Positions 1 to 10,001 of a DNA stretch of 60,340 nt are shown in pieces. The translations under genes and the position numbers were made by a program. Each line of letters starts with the position of its first letter. The first letter of the stretch is position 1. A model generated the notes under the pieces. That model was not told the origin of the DNA and did not search any database. It saw only the letters and a list, made by a program, of their open reading frames with translations. The stretch spans positions 1 through 60,340 of the forward strand of contig CAMONC010000002.1 in NCBI GenBank assembly GCA_946620235.1. The letters run 5' to 3'. The stretch comes from an uncultured Lachnospiraceae bacterium. Lineage in GTDB: Bacteria; Bacillota; Clostridia; Lachnospirales; Lachnospiraceae.

Positions 1-45
1 GTTTACCTCTTGGAGGATAATCTGCTTTGCCCTTGGACAATCAAT

Positions 46-1866
46 TCACTCCAGCTCAATCGTTCCCGGGGGCTTGCTCGTGAGGTCGTAGAAGACGCGG
101 TTGACGCCGCGGACCTCGTTGATGATGCGGCTCATAACCTTCTGAAGGATCTCCCACGGGATATCGGCAGCTTCTGCGGTCATGAAGTCTATGGTCTTAA
201 CTGCACGGAGTGCGATCGCATAATCATAGGTGCGCTCGTCACCCATCACGCCTACGGAGCGCATATTGGTGAGGGCGGCAAAATACTGATCGGGCATCCA
301 TGGCGGGTTGATCCGGCCGGTAGCATCCACGCGCCCGATCTCAACAGGCGCGGCTGCACCTCTGGCTGCTTCTGTATAACCTGCTGCTGTAACTGAAGCC
401 CCTGAAGCCGAATCCGATCCGGCCGGCAGGTTCGACGCTCGCCACTCCTCGGCGGCGGCGGCGATCTCTTCTCTGTATATCGCATCCGCATCCTGGACCA
501 TGCGGATCTTCTCGGCGGTCACATCGCCCACTATACGGATACCGAGGCCGGGACCCGGGAAAGGCTGGCGGTTCACCAGATAATCCGGGATGCCGAGCTG
601 AATACCGGCCTTGCGGACCTCATCCTTGAACAGGTCTCTGAGCGGCTCGATTATCTCTTTGAAATCAACGTAGTCGGGGAGTCCGCCTACATTATGATGG
701 GACTTGATGACGGCGCTCTCGCCGCCCAGTCCGGACTCTACGACATCGGGATATATCGTACCCTGTGCGAGGAAGTCGACCGCACCGATCTTCTTCGCTT
801 CTTCCTCAAACACACGGATGAACTCTTCGCCGATTATCTTGCGCTTACGCTCAGGCTCATCCACACCGGCCAGTTTGATATAGTATCGGTCAGCTGCATT
901 CACGCGTATGAAGTTGATGTCGAAGTCTCCGTCCTTACCGAATACGGCTTCAACCTCATCGCCCTCATTCTTACGCATCAGCCCATGGTCAACGAATACA
1001 CAGGTCAGCTGCGGGCCTATGGCACGCGCCAGAAGCGCTGCAAGCACGGAAGAATCCACGCCGCCTGAAAGCGCAAGGAGCACCTTGCCGTTGCCCACAC
1101 GCTCACGGATCTCCTTCACGGAAGATTCAACGAAAGAATCCATACGCCATGTTCCCGCGCATCCGCAGACTCCACGAACGAAGTTATACAGCATCTGCTT
1201 ACCATCTACGGTATGCAGAACTTCGGGGTGGAACTGTATCGCATAAAGTCCGCGCGACCGATCCTGGGCAGCCGCTACGGGGCAATTATCGGTGTAGGCC
1301 ACGGTTTCAAATCCGGGCGCCAGCTTACTTATATAATCGAAGTGGCTCATCCAGCAGATCGTGGTCACTTCGGCAGCCACATCAGTTCCGCCAGTCGCTC
1401 CGGCAACATCAGTCGAACCGGCAGCCACATCAGCTCCGCCAGTCGCTCCGGCAGCAGTTCGCATAGCCGAATCCAATCCATCCCTGTTCACTATCCCCGC
1501 AAACAGCGGACACGCTGTATTTACCTTAACCTCCGTCTTGCCGTACTCTCTGGCAGATGCCCTCTCGACACGGCCGCCGAGCACATGCTGCATAAGCTGG
1601 GCTCCGTAACATAGTCCCAGTACCGGGATACCGAGTTCGAACAGCTCTCGGGGAGCGGTCGGAGCTCCGTCTTCATAACAGCTGTTCGGTCCACCCGTCA
1701 GGATTATCCCCTTTGCTCCAATCGCCCTGATCTGATCGAGCGGCGTCTTATATGAATATATCTCGCAATAGACATTGCACTCTCTGACGCGTCTTGCGAC
1801 CAGCTGATTATATTGACCTCCGAAGTCTATGACTATGATCTTTTCCTGATCCCTGGTTACTGACAT
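46..1866 (-). CDS. guaA: GMP synthase (glutamine-hydrolysing), with two unusual Ala/Gly-rich insertions
   Basis: ORF with GATase motifs ([13 protein letters not shown]), ATP-PPase SGGVDSS, C-terminal TSKPPGTIE(L)E. Confidence 0.97.
   Translation of the reverse strand: MSVTRDQEKIIVIDFGGQYNQLVARRVRECNVYCEIYSYKTPLDQIRAIGAKGIILTGGPNSCYEDGAPTAPRELFELGIPVLGLCYGAQLMQHVLGGRVERASAREYGKTEVKVNTACPLFAGIVNRDGLDSAMRTAAGATGGADVAAGSTDVAGATGGTDVAAEVTTICWMSHFDYISKLAPGFETVAYTDNCPVAAAQDRSRGLYAIQFHPEVLHTVDGKQMLYNFVRGVCGCAGTWRMDSFVESSVKEIRERVGNGKVLLALSGGVDSSVLAALLARAIGPQLTCVFVDHGLMRKNEGDEVEAVFGKDGDFDINFIRVNAADRYYIKLAGVDEPERKRKIIGEEFIRVFEEEAKKIGAVDFLAQGTIYPDVVESGLGGESAVIKSHHNVGGLPDYVDFKEIIEPLRDLFKDEVRKAGIQLGIPDYLVNRQPFPGPGLGIRIVGDVTAEKIRMVQDADAIYREEIAAAAEEWRASNLPAGSDSASGASVTAAGYTEAARGAAAPVEIGRVDATGRINPPWMPDQYFAALTNMRSVGVMGDERTYDYAIALRAVKTIDFMTAEAADIPWEILQKVMSRIINEVRGVNRVFYDLTSKPPGTIELE
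1361..1470. repeat. In-frame tandem repeat, 48 bp period, inside guaA
   Basis: 35-bp near-identical copies at 1371-1405 and 1419-1453 (cggcagccacatcag[t/c]tccgccagtcgctccggca); encodes [27 protein letters not shown]. Confidence 0.85.
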
Positions 1867-1946
1867 GATCTGTTGATTCCTTTCCGATACGACACCCGGC
1901 TCAAAGCAGTTTCCGGCCCGAAGCTCCGCTTAGTCCCGTATCACTG

Positions 1947-3653
1947 TCACTCATCTTCGAGCTGCGTATAGTATGCCTCAAACTCCGGTCTGGCAGCAAC
2001 ATAATACTTCTCAAGTTTCTTATCGAAATGTTTGCCCATTCCTTCCATAATGATGCTGTCGGCTTTCTCGAAGCTCATCTTTTCCTTATATACACGCTTG
2101 CTGACCAGCGCATCATACACATCGGCTATGGCCATGATCCTAGCTTCCAGAGGGATGTCTTCCCCCTTTAATCCGAGCGGATATCCGGAGCCGTCCCAGC
2201 GCTCATGGTGGAAGTGGGCTACATTCTCGGCGATCCTGCGGAAAAGCTTATCCTCGGTACCCTTCAGTATCTCGTGGACAATGCGCGCGCCTTCCGCGGC
2301 GTGTTTCTTCATCTCCTCAAACTCCTCCGGCTCGAACCTCCCCGGCTTCCTGAGGATCTTATCATCAACCGCGATCTTGCCCAGATCATGCATTGGCGCA
2401 GCCTTGATCACATCCTCACAGAATTCGTCGTCCAGATCCAGGACATTATCCTGCCTGATCTTATCAACCAGCATCCTGACCAGATCACTGGTACGCTTAA
2501 CATGTCCGCCGGTGGAGTTATCGCGACTCTCGACCATTGTAGCCATCCCCAGCACGAGCCGGTTATGCATATCCACGATGTGAGCCGTTTTCTCTTTTAC
2601 CTTTTCCTCCAGAGTCTCGTTATACTCGTTGATCTCCCGGATGTAACGCTGCTCCTTCGTATTATCCATGAAGAAGAACTGATATCCGCGTGGATGTCCG
2701 TTATCCATCAGATAGCTGACATTCACATAGTAGTAACGGCCGTCGGTCTCGTACGTAAACTGATCCTTGATGACGCCGTCTTTATCTTCATCTGTGAATT
2801 CGGCGAGCCAGTACAGCAACGTATCCTCGAATCCCCGGTAATCCTTGATACGTGTATCCACCTGGATCCTGGCCAGATCGGGCAGGATCTTCATGGCGGT
2901 CTCGTTACACCCCATATAGTTGAGCCTGTTATCCAGTGATACGAAGCCGGTATCGCCCTCTTCGGCCAGTGCCTCTATACCGGTATCTATGATGTCATAC
3001 ATACTGACCTTATGCATGATGACCAAATAGACGATCAGAGACGCATCATACAGTACGGGCATGGCGGCAAAGGACGAGTTCGTTCTGGAGATCCAGAATC
3101 CCGTTATGCACATCAGGCCCGGAAGGACCAGAAGCGCCAGCACCTTATGGGATACATCCTTGCGCTTGACAGATGTATAGACCATCAGCACCAGCCCTGC
3201 CACGAAATATGAGATCAGGATAACATTGAAAAAGGTATGAAAGATCGTATATTTCTTATCCAGATAAACTATCCCGTCCACAAGACGGTACTCTACGCTT
3301 TTATAGAAAACCGGATATATACCGGTCGTCATCGCTCCTGCAAAAACAATCATGGTTACAGTCAGCAGCACCGCCTTGATCCACCTGCTCACCCTGAACC
3401 GACACAGCCTGATGACCAGAAAAAGCACAAGCAGCGGCAGGAAACATCCCCCCAGATATATGATCTTGTTTGCGAGGACCGCTTCCTCAAGATCGCCGGA
3501 CAGGTAATACAGTACATAACCCAGATTACAGATATTAACACACAGAAATATAAGAGGAAGATTCACGTCAAACCTCTTACGCCATCTGGCGGTCAGGATG
3601 ACGGTCAATATACAGGAAATTACGAAAAACACCAAATAATAAGCAACATTCAT
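1947..3653 (-). CDS. HD-GYP domain cyclic-di-GMP phosphodiesterase with N-terminal 7TM-like sensor region and central PAS-like region
   Basis: N-terminal hydrophobic helices; HDLGKIAVDD and HHERWDGSGYP motifs. Confidence 0.88.
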   Translation of the reverse strand: MNVAYYLVFFVISCILTVILTARWRKRFDVNLPLIFLCVNICNLGYVLYYLSGDLEEAVLANKIIYLGGCFLPLLVLFLVIRLCRFRVSRWIKAVLLTVTMIVFAGAMTTGIYPVFYKSVEYRLVDGIVYLDKKYTIFHTFFNVILISYFVAGLVLMVYTSVKRKDVSHKVLALLVLPGLMCITGFWISRTNSSFAAMPVLYDASLIVYLVIMHKVSMYDIIDTGIEALAEEGDTGFVSLDNRLNYMGCNETAMKILPDLARIQVDTRIKDYRGFEDTLLYWLAEFTDEDKDGVIKDQFTYETDGRYYYVNVSYLMDNGHPRGYQFFFMDNTKEQRYIREINEYNETLEEKVKEKTAHIVDMHNRLVLGMATMVESRDNSTGGHVKRTSDLVRMLVDKIRQDNVLDLDDEFCEDVIKAAPMHDLGKIAVDDKILRKPGRFEPEEFEEMKKHAAEGARIVHEILKGTEDKLFRRIAENVAHFHHERWDGSGYPLGLKGEDIPLEARIMAIADVYDALVSKRVYKEKMSFEKADSIIMEGMGKHFDKKLEKYYVAARPEFEAYYTQLEDE

Positions 3654-3787
3654 TCCGGCCTCCCGGAGCTCACCACATGCTCCAATTCATCTTCTCTATT
3701 ATACTCATAAACACCCTTAAACGCGATAAAAAGCTCATATTAACGAAGATTTAAGATTTGCTTAAGGTTTAACCGGATGTATTGTGC

Positions 3788-3793
3788 TATACT
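3788..3793 (+). promoter_or_regulatory. Candidate -10 (TATACT, preceded by TGC) for the ABC efflux operon
   Basis: tgTGCTATACT about 40 bp upstream of ATG 3833. Confidence 0.45.
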
Positions 3794-3832
3794 TCATGAC
3801 TGTAGGCAAAAAACGACACAGAGAACATAACT

Positions 3833-4552
3833 ATGGACACACAGACACAAAAAACTACCGCACTGGTTCAGGTCACAGACATCAGCAAGATCTACAACCC
3901 CGGTGAAAATGAAGTACGGGCCCTCGATCATGTATCACTGACCATCAACGAAGGCGAGTTCGTTGCGATCATCGGCCAGTCCGGATCCGGTAAATCCACA
4001 CTGATGAATATGCTGGGCTGCCTGGACACACCTACCAGCGGCACGTATATGCTGCATGGGGTGGATGTCTCGCACATGACAGATGACGAACAGTCCGATG
4101 TACGCAACCGCGAGATCGGCTTCATCTTCCAGGGATTCAATCTGATACAGTCGCTCACCGCATTCGAAAACGTAGAGTTACCTCTGATATACAGAAAGGT
4201 CCCGCGCAGGCAGCGTCATCAGCTGGCAAAAGCAGCTCTGGAGAAAGTCGGACTCGGCAAGCGCATGGATCATAAACCCGGAGAGCTCTCCGGCGGACAG
4301 CAGCAGAGAGTTGCCATAGCGCGCGCCATAGCCCAGGCCCCGCCGATACTTCTGGCGGATGAGCCTACCGGTAATCTGGACAGCGCTTCCAGCAGGGATA
4401 TCATGAACGTGATCCACTCCCTCTATGAGGAAGGCAGAACTGTCATCATCATCACACACGATCCCGGCATCGCCGCTCAGGCCAAACGCATAATCACGAT
4501 CAGCGACGGCCACATCATAGACGATAAGATCAATCCGAGCATCGAAGAATAA
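3833..4552 (+). CDS. ABC transporter ATP-binding protein (MacB/LolD type)
   Basis: Walker [24 protein letters not shown], Walker [13 protein letters not shown]. Confidence 0.95.
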   Translation: MDTQTQKTTALVQVTDISKIYNPGENEVRALDHVSLTINEGEFVAIIGQSGSGKSTLMNMLGCLDTPTSGTYMLHGVDVSHMTDDEQSDVRNREIGFIFQGFNLIQSLTAFENVELPLIYRKVPRRQRHQLAKAALEKVGLGKRMDHKPGELSGGQQQRVAIARAIAQAPPILLADEPTGNLDSASSRDIMNVIHSLYEEGRTVIIITHDPGIAAQAKRIITISDGHIIDDKINPSIEE

Positions 4553-4592
4553 TAAACCACACCCTGAAGCGACACACGATTGAGGAGACGAT

Positions 4593-6110
4593 ATGGAAAA
4601 GGAAATCAAAACCGAAACAGAGATCAAGACTGAATCAACAGCGGAAAAAGAAAAGAAAGAGAAAAAGCCGCGTAAGAAGCTCACCAAAGGCAAAACAGCG
4701 CTCATCATAATAGCCGCGCTGGCAGTCCTTTTCATATTATATCGAGTTATCGCAGGCAATCGTGAAGTGCCGACCCCGGTCACCACGGACGCCGTGACCA
4801 ACGACGACATAGAAGTTATCTTAAGCTACAGCGGCAACGTCAGCAGTTCAAACGTATACACATACTATTCGGTCATCGGAGCCCCCGTATCCGAGATGAA
4901 TCTCAAGGTGGGCGACCGCGTCAAAACAGGCGATCTGCTCATCGCTTACGATCCGGATGAACTGGCCCTGTTGAAGGAAAAGGCCGACCTGACTTCCGCC
5001 CAGGCAGAGGGAAACTATTCCTCCTCATTGGAGAAAAATGCCAAGGCTTCGGTCAGAGTCACCGGTATGAGTCTCACGGAGATTGAGAACCGACTCGATG
5101 AGATCACAGCCCAGACCGATGCCCTGAACGCAAGGATTGAGGAAAAGACCGCTCGCATGCAGCGCACTCTGACCGACCTGCAGAAGAGCACCATGGACGT
5201 AGATCAGAACAACATATCCGACAGTACTGATGCCGCCCAGGGCAACACCGCCCCGGTGGACAGAACGACCGATGATGAGAAGCATAAGCAGATGACACTT
5301 GCACTTCAGGAATCGATAAGCGAAGTACAATATGCCCTCTCCTACGATCCCGAGATCCTCTCATGGAAAAAGCAGATAAACGATCTGGCAGAAGAAAAGA
5401 CACGACTCACGGAAGCCGCATCAGCCGAAAATGCCAGAATGACCTCCGGAGACAAAGAGGCTCTCGAAGCCCAGAGATCTCTCTCCGCACTCGACACACA
5501 GGCAACCATCGCAGACGTGGAGGAAGCTTCATCAGGTATCAGCGCTGAATGCAACGGTGTGGTAACGGAACTGAACGTACATCCCGGCGAGACTGTAGCC
5601 AAGGGTGCCAAGCTCATCACCATAGCCAGTACCGATGAAGTCCAGATTGATATGCAGATATCCAAAGGCGATATCGGTCGCATCAAAGAAGGACAGTCCG
5701 TAGATATAACCATAGCCGGAAACTCATATACCGGCAAGGTATCCCATATCTCCGGTACCGCCACGAAGAATGCCAATGGAGTCCCCATGGTCGCAGCCAT
5801 CGTAACCATAGACGATCCCGATGACACCATAATCTTAGGAACCGAGGCAGCTCTCAAGATACATACCGACAAAGCCGAGAACGTTCCGGTAGTTCCATAT
5901 GAATTCATCGGCGCCGACACTGACGGAGATTACGTATACACCATCGGAGAAGACTCCAGAGCCGTAAGAGTGGATGTAACTATCGGACTATCCACGGGCA
6001 CCATGGCACAGATCACCGAAGGCCTGGCCACAGGTGATGTCATTATCACCGAGGATCCGGAGATGATCTCGGAAGGCATGCTGTTAGTCGAAACAGAAGC
6101 TGTAGAATAA
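4593..6110 (+). CDS. Efflux transporter periplasmic-adaptor-like subunit (HlyD/MacA family)
   Basis: Lys/Glu-rich N-terminus, one TM, coiled coil, lipoyl-like and beta-barrel segments; operon position. Confidence 0.85.
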   Translation: MEKEIKTETEIKTESTAEKEKKEKKPRKKLTKGKTALIIIAALAVLFILYRVIAGNREVPTPVTTDAVTNDDIEVILSYSGNVSSSNVYTYYSVIGAPVSEMNLKVGDRVKTGDLLIAYDPDELALLKEKADLTSAQAEGNYSSSLEKNAKASVRVTGMSLTEIENRLDEITAQTDALNARIEEKTARMQRTLTDLQKSTMDVDQNNISDSTDAAQGNTAPVDRTTDDEKHKQMTLALQESISEVQYALSYDPEILSWKKQINDLAEEKTRLTEAASAENARMTSGDKEALEAQRSLSALDTQATIADVEEASSGISAECNGVVTELNVHPGETVAKGAKLITIASTDEVQIDMQISKGDIGRIKEGQSVDITIAGNSYTGKVSHISGTATKNANGVPMVAAIVTIDDPDDTIILGTEAALKIHTDKAENVPVVPYEFIGADTDGDYVYTIGEDSRAVRVDVTIGLSTGTMAQITEGLATGDVIITEDPEMISEGMLLVETEAVE

Positions 6111-6111
6111 T

Positions 6112-7329
6112 ATGGATACATTCCGCGAATATATAGAAAGTGCAATAAAGAATATCCGTTCCAACAGGCTGCGCACTCTGCTCACGATGCTTGGTATCAT
6201 CATCGGTATTGCTTCCGTCATCACCATCATTACAATAGGCGGAGGTGTGAAAGAGTATGTCCAGAAGCAGTTTGATTCAGCCGGAAGCCACATGATCGAT
6301 GTATTTCTGCGCTCCGACATTACAGAACAGGGGTTTACCAACGAAGACATCGAAGCGATCATGGATGAATTTCCGGCCGTCAAGGGCGCATCCTACTATT
6401 TCTATTCCGACGGAATGATATCCGGCAGAAAAGGTACCTATGACGCCTCCGTCATAAGCGTTAACCAATACTATTCTCTCGGCAATACCAACGGCATCAA
6501 ATACGGCAGATTCATTGCCGAAGATGAAGTATACAATGCCCAGCGTGTTTGCGTGATAATGGCTGCAGACGCCAAGAGACTCTTCGGCACGGAAAAAGCC
6601 GTCGGAATGACCGTTAACCTGAATGTGGAAGGAACTACCGGCGAATTCACCGTAATAGGTGTAACGGAAGACTACGGCGAGATGATCATGAAAATGATGG
6701 AAATGCTCGGTGAGCAGTACATCAATGTGTATATCCCCTACACCACAACCTCTTCTCTCTTCAATCTGGATGTATCCAGAGCATACGATCTGGAAATATA
6801 TACAGACCGTTCAGACTTAGACGTATCTCACGATAAGATCATCAAGTTCATCGAGGCGCATAAAGGACTGCGAGGCCAGGATGCAATATACAGCTACAAC
6901 TCCAATGACGATTCGCAGGAGATCGATCAGGTAATGAATCTGATCACCGCTTTCATGTCAATGGTTGCAGCGATATCACTGCTGGTAGGCGGTATAGGTG
7001 TCATGAACATCATGCTGGTCTCGGTGACAGAGCGTACACGTGAGATCGGCATCCGCAAATCCATAGGAGCCAGGACCGGATCCATCATGTTCCAGTTCCT
7101 GGCCGAATCTTCGATAATAACCCTGATAGGCGGCATATTCGGTATCATGCTGGGACTCATCATTGCGGCAGTGGTATGCCGGATAGCGAATTTCAGTTAT
7201 ATCATCATGCCTTCATCAATAATAATATCGACACTTTTCTCCAGTGTGATCGGTATATTCTTCGGTATATATCCCGCGAGAAAGGCAGCAAAACTCAAAC
7301 CCGTCGATGCATTGAGCAGAAGGGCCTGA
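6112..7329 (+). CDS. ABC transporter permease (MacB/FtsX family)
   Basis: RTLLTMLGIIIGIASVI, LLVGGIGVMNIMLVSVTERTREIGIRKSIGA. Confidence 0.93.
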   Translation: MDTFREYIESAIKNIRSNRLRTLLTMLGIIIGIASVITIITIGGGVKEYVQKQFDSAGSHMIDVFLRSDITEQGFTNEDIEAIMDEFPAVKGASYYFYSDGMISGRKGTYDASVISVNQYYSLGNTNGIKYGRFIAEDEVYNAQRVCVIMAADAKRLFGTEKAVGMTVNLNVEGTTGEFTVIGVTEDYGEMIMKMMEMLGEQYINVYIPYTTTSSLFNLDVSRAYDLEIYTDRSDLDVSHDKIIKFIEAHKGLRGQDAIYSYNSNDDSQEIDQVMNLITAFMSMVAAISLLVGGIGVMNIMLVSVTERTREIGIRKSIGARTGSIMFQFLAESSIITLIGGIFGIMLGLIIAAVVCRIANFSYIIMPSSIIISTLFSSVIGIFFGIYPARKAAKLKPVDALSRRA

Positions 7330-7362
7330 TGCCCCGGGGATCAGCATTCAAAAACACAAGTT

Positions 7363-8577
7363 ATGGAATACATCAAAAGCTCCTGGAAAAATATAACAAT
7401 GAATAAGGCACGTACCGTTCTGACGATGCTCGGTATCATAATCGGCATTTCTTCGGTCATAGCCATACTCTCCATTGGAAACGGCCTGAAAAGTGATCTC
7501 ACCGGTTCGCTTGACGACATGGTAGGTGGTGCTGTCACTATCAATATAAATACCAAGAAGACCCCGAAGACACTGAAAAACGATGATCTGATGGTCATAG
7601 CGGATGCCATTCCGATAATCAGAGGTGTCACTCCCAATGTTACACAATATGGTATATCCTACTACAGGAGAGAGATGGGCACCCGTATATTCGGCGGAAA
7701 TACAAGCAGCGCCTGCGAGTTTGATAAGGGCTTCTACTCAGGGAAGTATTACACCCAGGACGACGTGGACTCGGGCAACGACGTATGCGTGATGTCACAG
7801 ACCTCGGCTCTGCTGATTTTCGGTTCAACCGATGTCCAGGGACTCCAATTCGAACTGACGATCAACGAAACGACCCGGATTCTCACCGTAGTCGGTGTGG
7901 TCCGGAGCGATGAGGCTGAGCTTGAACGTTTCCGTGAGATCGTAAAGAGCGGAGACATCGACTACTTTTACGCCGACATATATGTCCCCTACTCCCTGCT
8001 GAGCGACAAATATAATCTGGGAAAAGATGAGTTTACATCTTTCCAGATCTATCCGATGCCGGGACAGGCCGATGAAGCCGCCGCCAAGGCAAAAACTCTC
8101 GCTGAAAATATACTGGACTTAAGAGGACAGGGTGCCGTCGCGATCCAGTCGTACGCATCTCTGATGGAAATGTATGCGAATGTCCTGGACTCCGTTACCA
8201 TGGTCATAGCTCTGGTCGCTGCCATATCTCTGCTGGTGGGCGGTATAGGTGTCATGAACATCATGACCGTGACCGTCACGGAGAGAACGCGTGAGATCGG
8301 TATCCGCAAATCTCTCGGAGCCCGTACATCCAGTATATTATTTCAATTTCTTGTAGAATCCTCCATGATATCGCTCTTCGCGGGATTCATAGGCATGATA
8401 CTGGGCTTCGTCTTCAGTTCCGTACTCGGTAAGCTTGCGGAGATCCAGGCAGTGGTTCACGCCTCGGATGTGGCTATGGTAGTGGCTATCTCCGTCTTCG
8501 TAGGAATCTTCTTCGGCATCTATCCTGCCCGTCGTGCGGCGACTCTTAATCCGGTCGATGCACTTCGCGCTGAATAG
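7363..8577 (+). CDS. ABC transporter permease (MacB/FtsX family), paralogue of the preceding gene
   Basis: ARTVLTMLGIIIGISSVIAI, LLVGGIGVMNIMTVTVTERTREIGIRKSLGA. Confidence 0.93.
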   Translation: MEYIKSSWKNITMNKARTVLTMLGIIIGISSVIAILSIGNGLKSDLTGSLDDMVGGAVTININTKKTPKTLKNDDLMVIADAIPIIRGVTPNVTQYGISYYRREMGTRIFGGNTSSACEFDKGFYSGKYYTQDDVDSGNDVCVMSQTSALLIFGSTDVQGLQFELTINETTRILTVVGVVRSDEAELERFREIVKSGDIDYFYADIYVPYSLLSDKYNLGKDEFTSFQIYPMPGQADEAAAKAKTLAENILDLRGQGAVAIQSYASLMEMYANVLDSVTMVIALVAAISLLVGGIGVMNIMTVTVTERTREIGIRKSLGARTSSILFQFLVESSMISLFAGFIGMILGFVFSSVLGKLAEIQAVVHASDVAMVVAISVFVGIFFGIYPARRAATLNPVDALRAE

Positions 8578-8592
8578 TGGTATACTTGTCAT
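8578..8592 (+). promoter_or_regulatory. Extended -10 (TGG-TATACT) immediately upstream of trkA
   Basis: TGGTATACT ends 6 nt before ATG 8593; no Shine-Dalgarno. Confidence 0.4.
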
Positions 8593-9984
8593 ATGTCATT
8601 ATTCAAAAACGAGAAAAACACAGGTTTAAAGATAATCATTGTAGGATGCGGCAAGGTAGGTGTCACTCTGGTCGGTCAGCTGATAAGCGAAGGCCATGAC
8701 ATCTCTGTCATCGATACCGACGCATCCAGGATCCAGGAGATAACCAATCTGTACGACGTGATGGGCGTCATAGGAAACGGTGCCAGCTTCACCGTACAGA
8801 GAGATGCGGGCATAGATGAAGCGGATCTGCTGATCGCCATCACCGGCTCAGACGAATTGAATATGCTCTGCTGTACCGTAGCGAAGCGTGTAGGTGACTG
8901 TGCTGCCATAGCACGCGTACGTACACCTGATTACAGCCAGGAAGTCGGTTATCTGCGCGAGAAGCTCGGACTCGCTCTGATCATCAATCCCGAGCTCGAA
9001 ACCTCAGTCGAGGCCGCCAATATCCTGAGCATGCCTTCGGCGCTGGAGGTTGACTCTTTTGCCAGAGGGCAGGCACAGCTCATCAAATTCAAAATAGACG
9101 AATCCAGCATACTACACGGCAAAGCGATCATGGATCTCGATAATAAGCACACCGAATCCATCCTGATCAGTGCGGTCCAGAGAGACGGAGAGGTAATCAT
9201 CCCTTCCGGTACCTTCCGTATGCAGGCAGGCGATATCATATCGGTACTGGGTACCCGCCGTAGTGTCCGCAAGTTCATGGATTATATAGGCATAAGATCT
9301 CATGCCGTAAGAAATGCGATGATAGTCGGCGGCGGACGCGCGGCATATTATCTGGCACTTCAACTCACCAATATGGGTGTAGAGGTCAAGATCATCGAGC
9401 GGAGTCAGGCACGTTGCGAAGAACTCTCTATCCTGCTTCCCAAAGCCATCATCATACATGCGGACGGCTCCGACGAGGAGATCCTGAAGGAGGAAGGTAT
9501 CTTCAACACAGATGCATTCATTCCCCTCACGGGCATCGATGAGCAGAACATCATGCTGACGCTGTACGCCAAGAAGGTCTCCAAAGCCAAGATCGTGACC
9601 AAGATCACGAGGATCGGTTTCTCGGATGTGATAGCGGGACTGGATTTAGACAGCGTAATCTATCCCAACAAGATTACCGCCGAAGCGATCATAGCTTATG
9701 TAAGAGCCATGAGAAACTCCAAAGGCTTCAGTAATATAGAGACTCTGTACCACCTGTTCGATCATAAAGCGGAAGCTCTCGAATTCCTGGTAGGAGAGTC
9801 AAATGCCGCTACGGACACGCCTCTTATGGAGCTGAAGCTAAAGAAAAACCTGCTGGTAACCTGTATCATACGAAACGGACAGATCATCATTCCCCGCGGA
9901 CATGATGTCATACGAAAAGGTGATTCCGTGGTAGTGATAACGACCGATACCGGATTCAAGGACATTACCGATATACTGGCGTAG
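8593..9984 (+). CDS. trkA: Trk system potassium transporter regulatory subunit TrkA
   Basis: Two RCK units; IIVGCGKVGVTLVGQL and second Rossmann MIVGGGRAAYYLA. Confidence 0.95.
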   Translation: MSLFKNEKNTGLKIIIVGCGKVGVTLVGQLISEGHDISVIDTDASRIQEITNLYDVMGVIGNGASFTVQRDAGIDEADLLIAITGSDELNMLCCTVAKRVGDCAAIARVRTPDYSQEVGYLREKLGLALIINPELETSVEAANILSMPSALEVDSFARGQAQLIKFKIDESSILHGKAIMDLDNKHTESILISAVQRDGEVIIPSGTFRMQAGDIISVLGTRRSVRKFMDYIGIRSHAVRNAMIVGGGRAAYYLALQLTNMGVEVKIIERSQARCEELSILLPKAIIIHADGSDEEILKEEGIFNTDAFIPLTGIDEQNIMLTLYAKKVSKAKIVTKITRIGFSDVIAGLDLDSVIYPNKITAEAIIAYVRAMRNSKGFSNIETLYHLFDHKAEALEFLVGESNAATDTPLMELKLKKNLLVTCIIRNGQIIIPRGHDVIRKGDSVVVITTDTGFKDITDILA

Positions 9985-10001
9985 TGAGGCGAAGATAGCG
10001 T

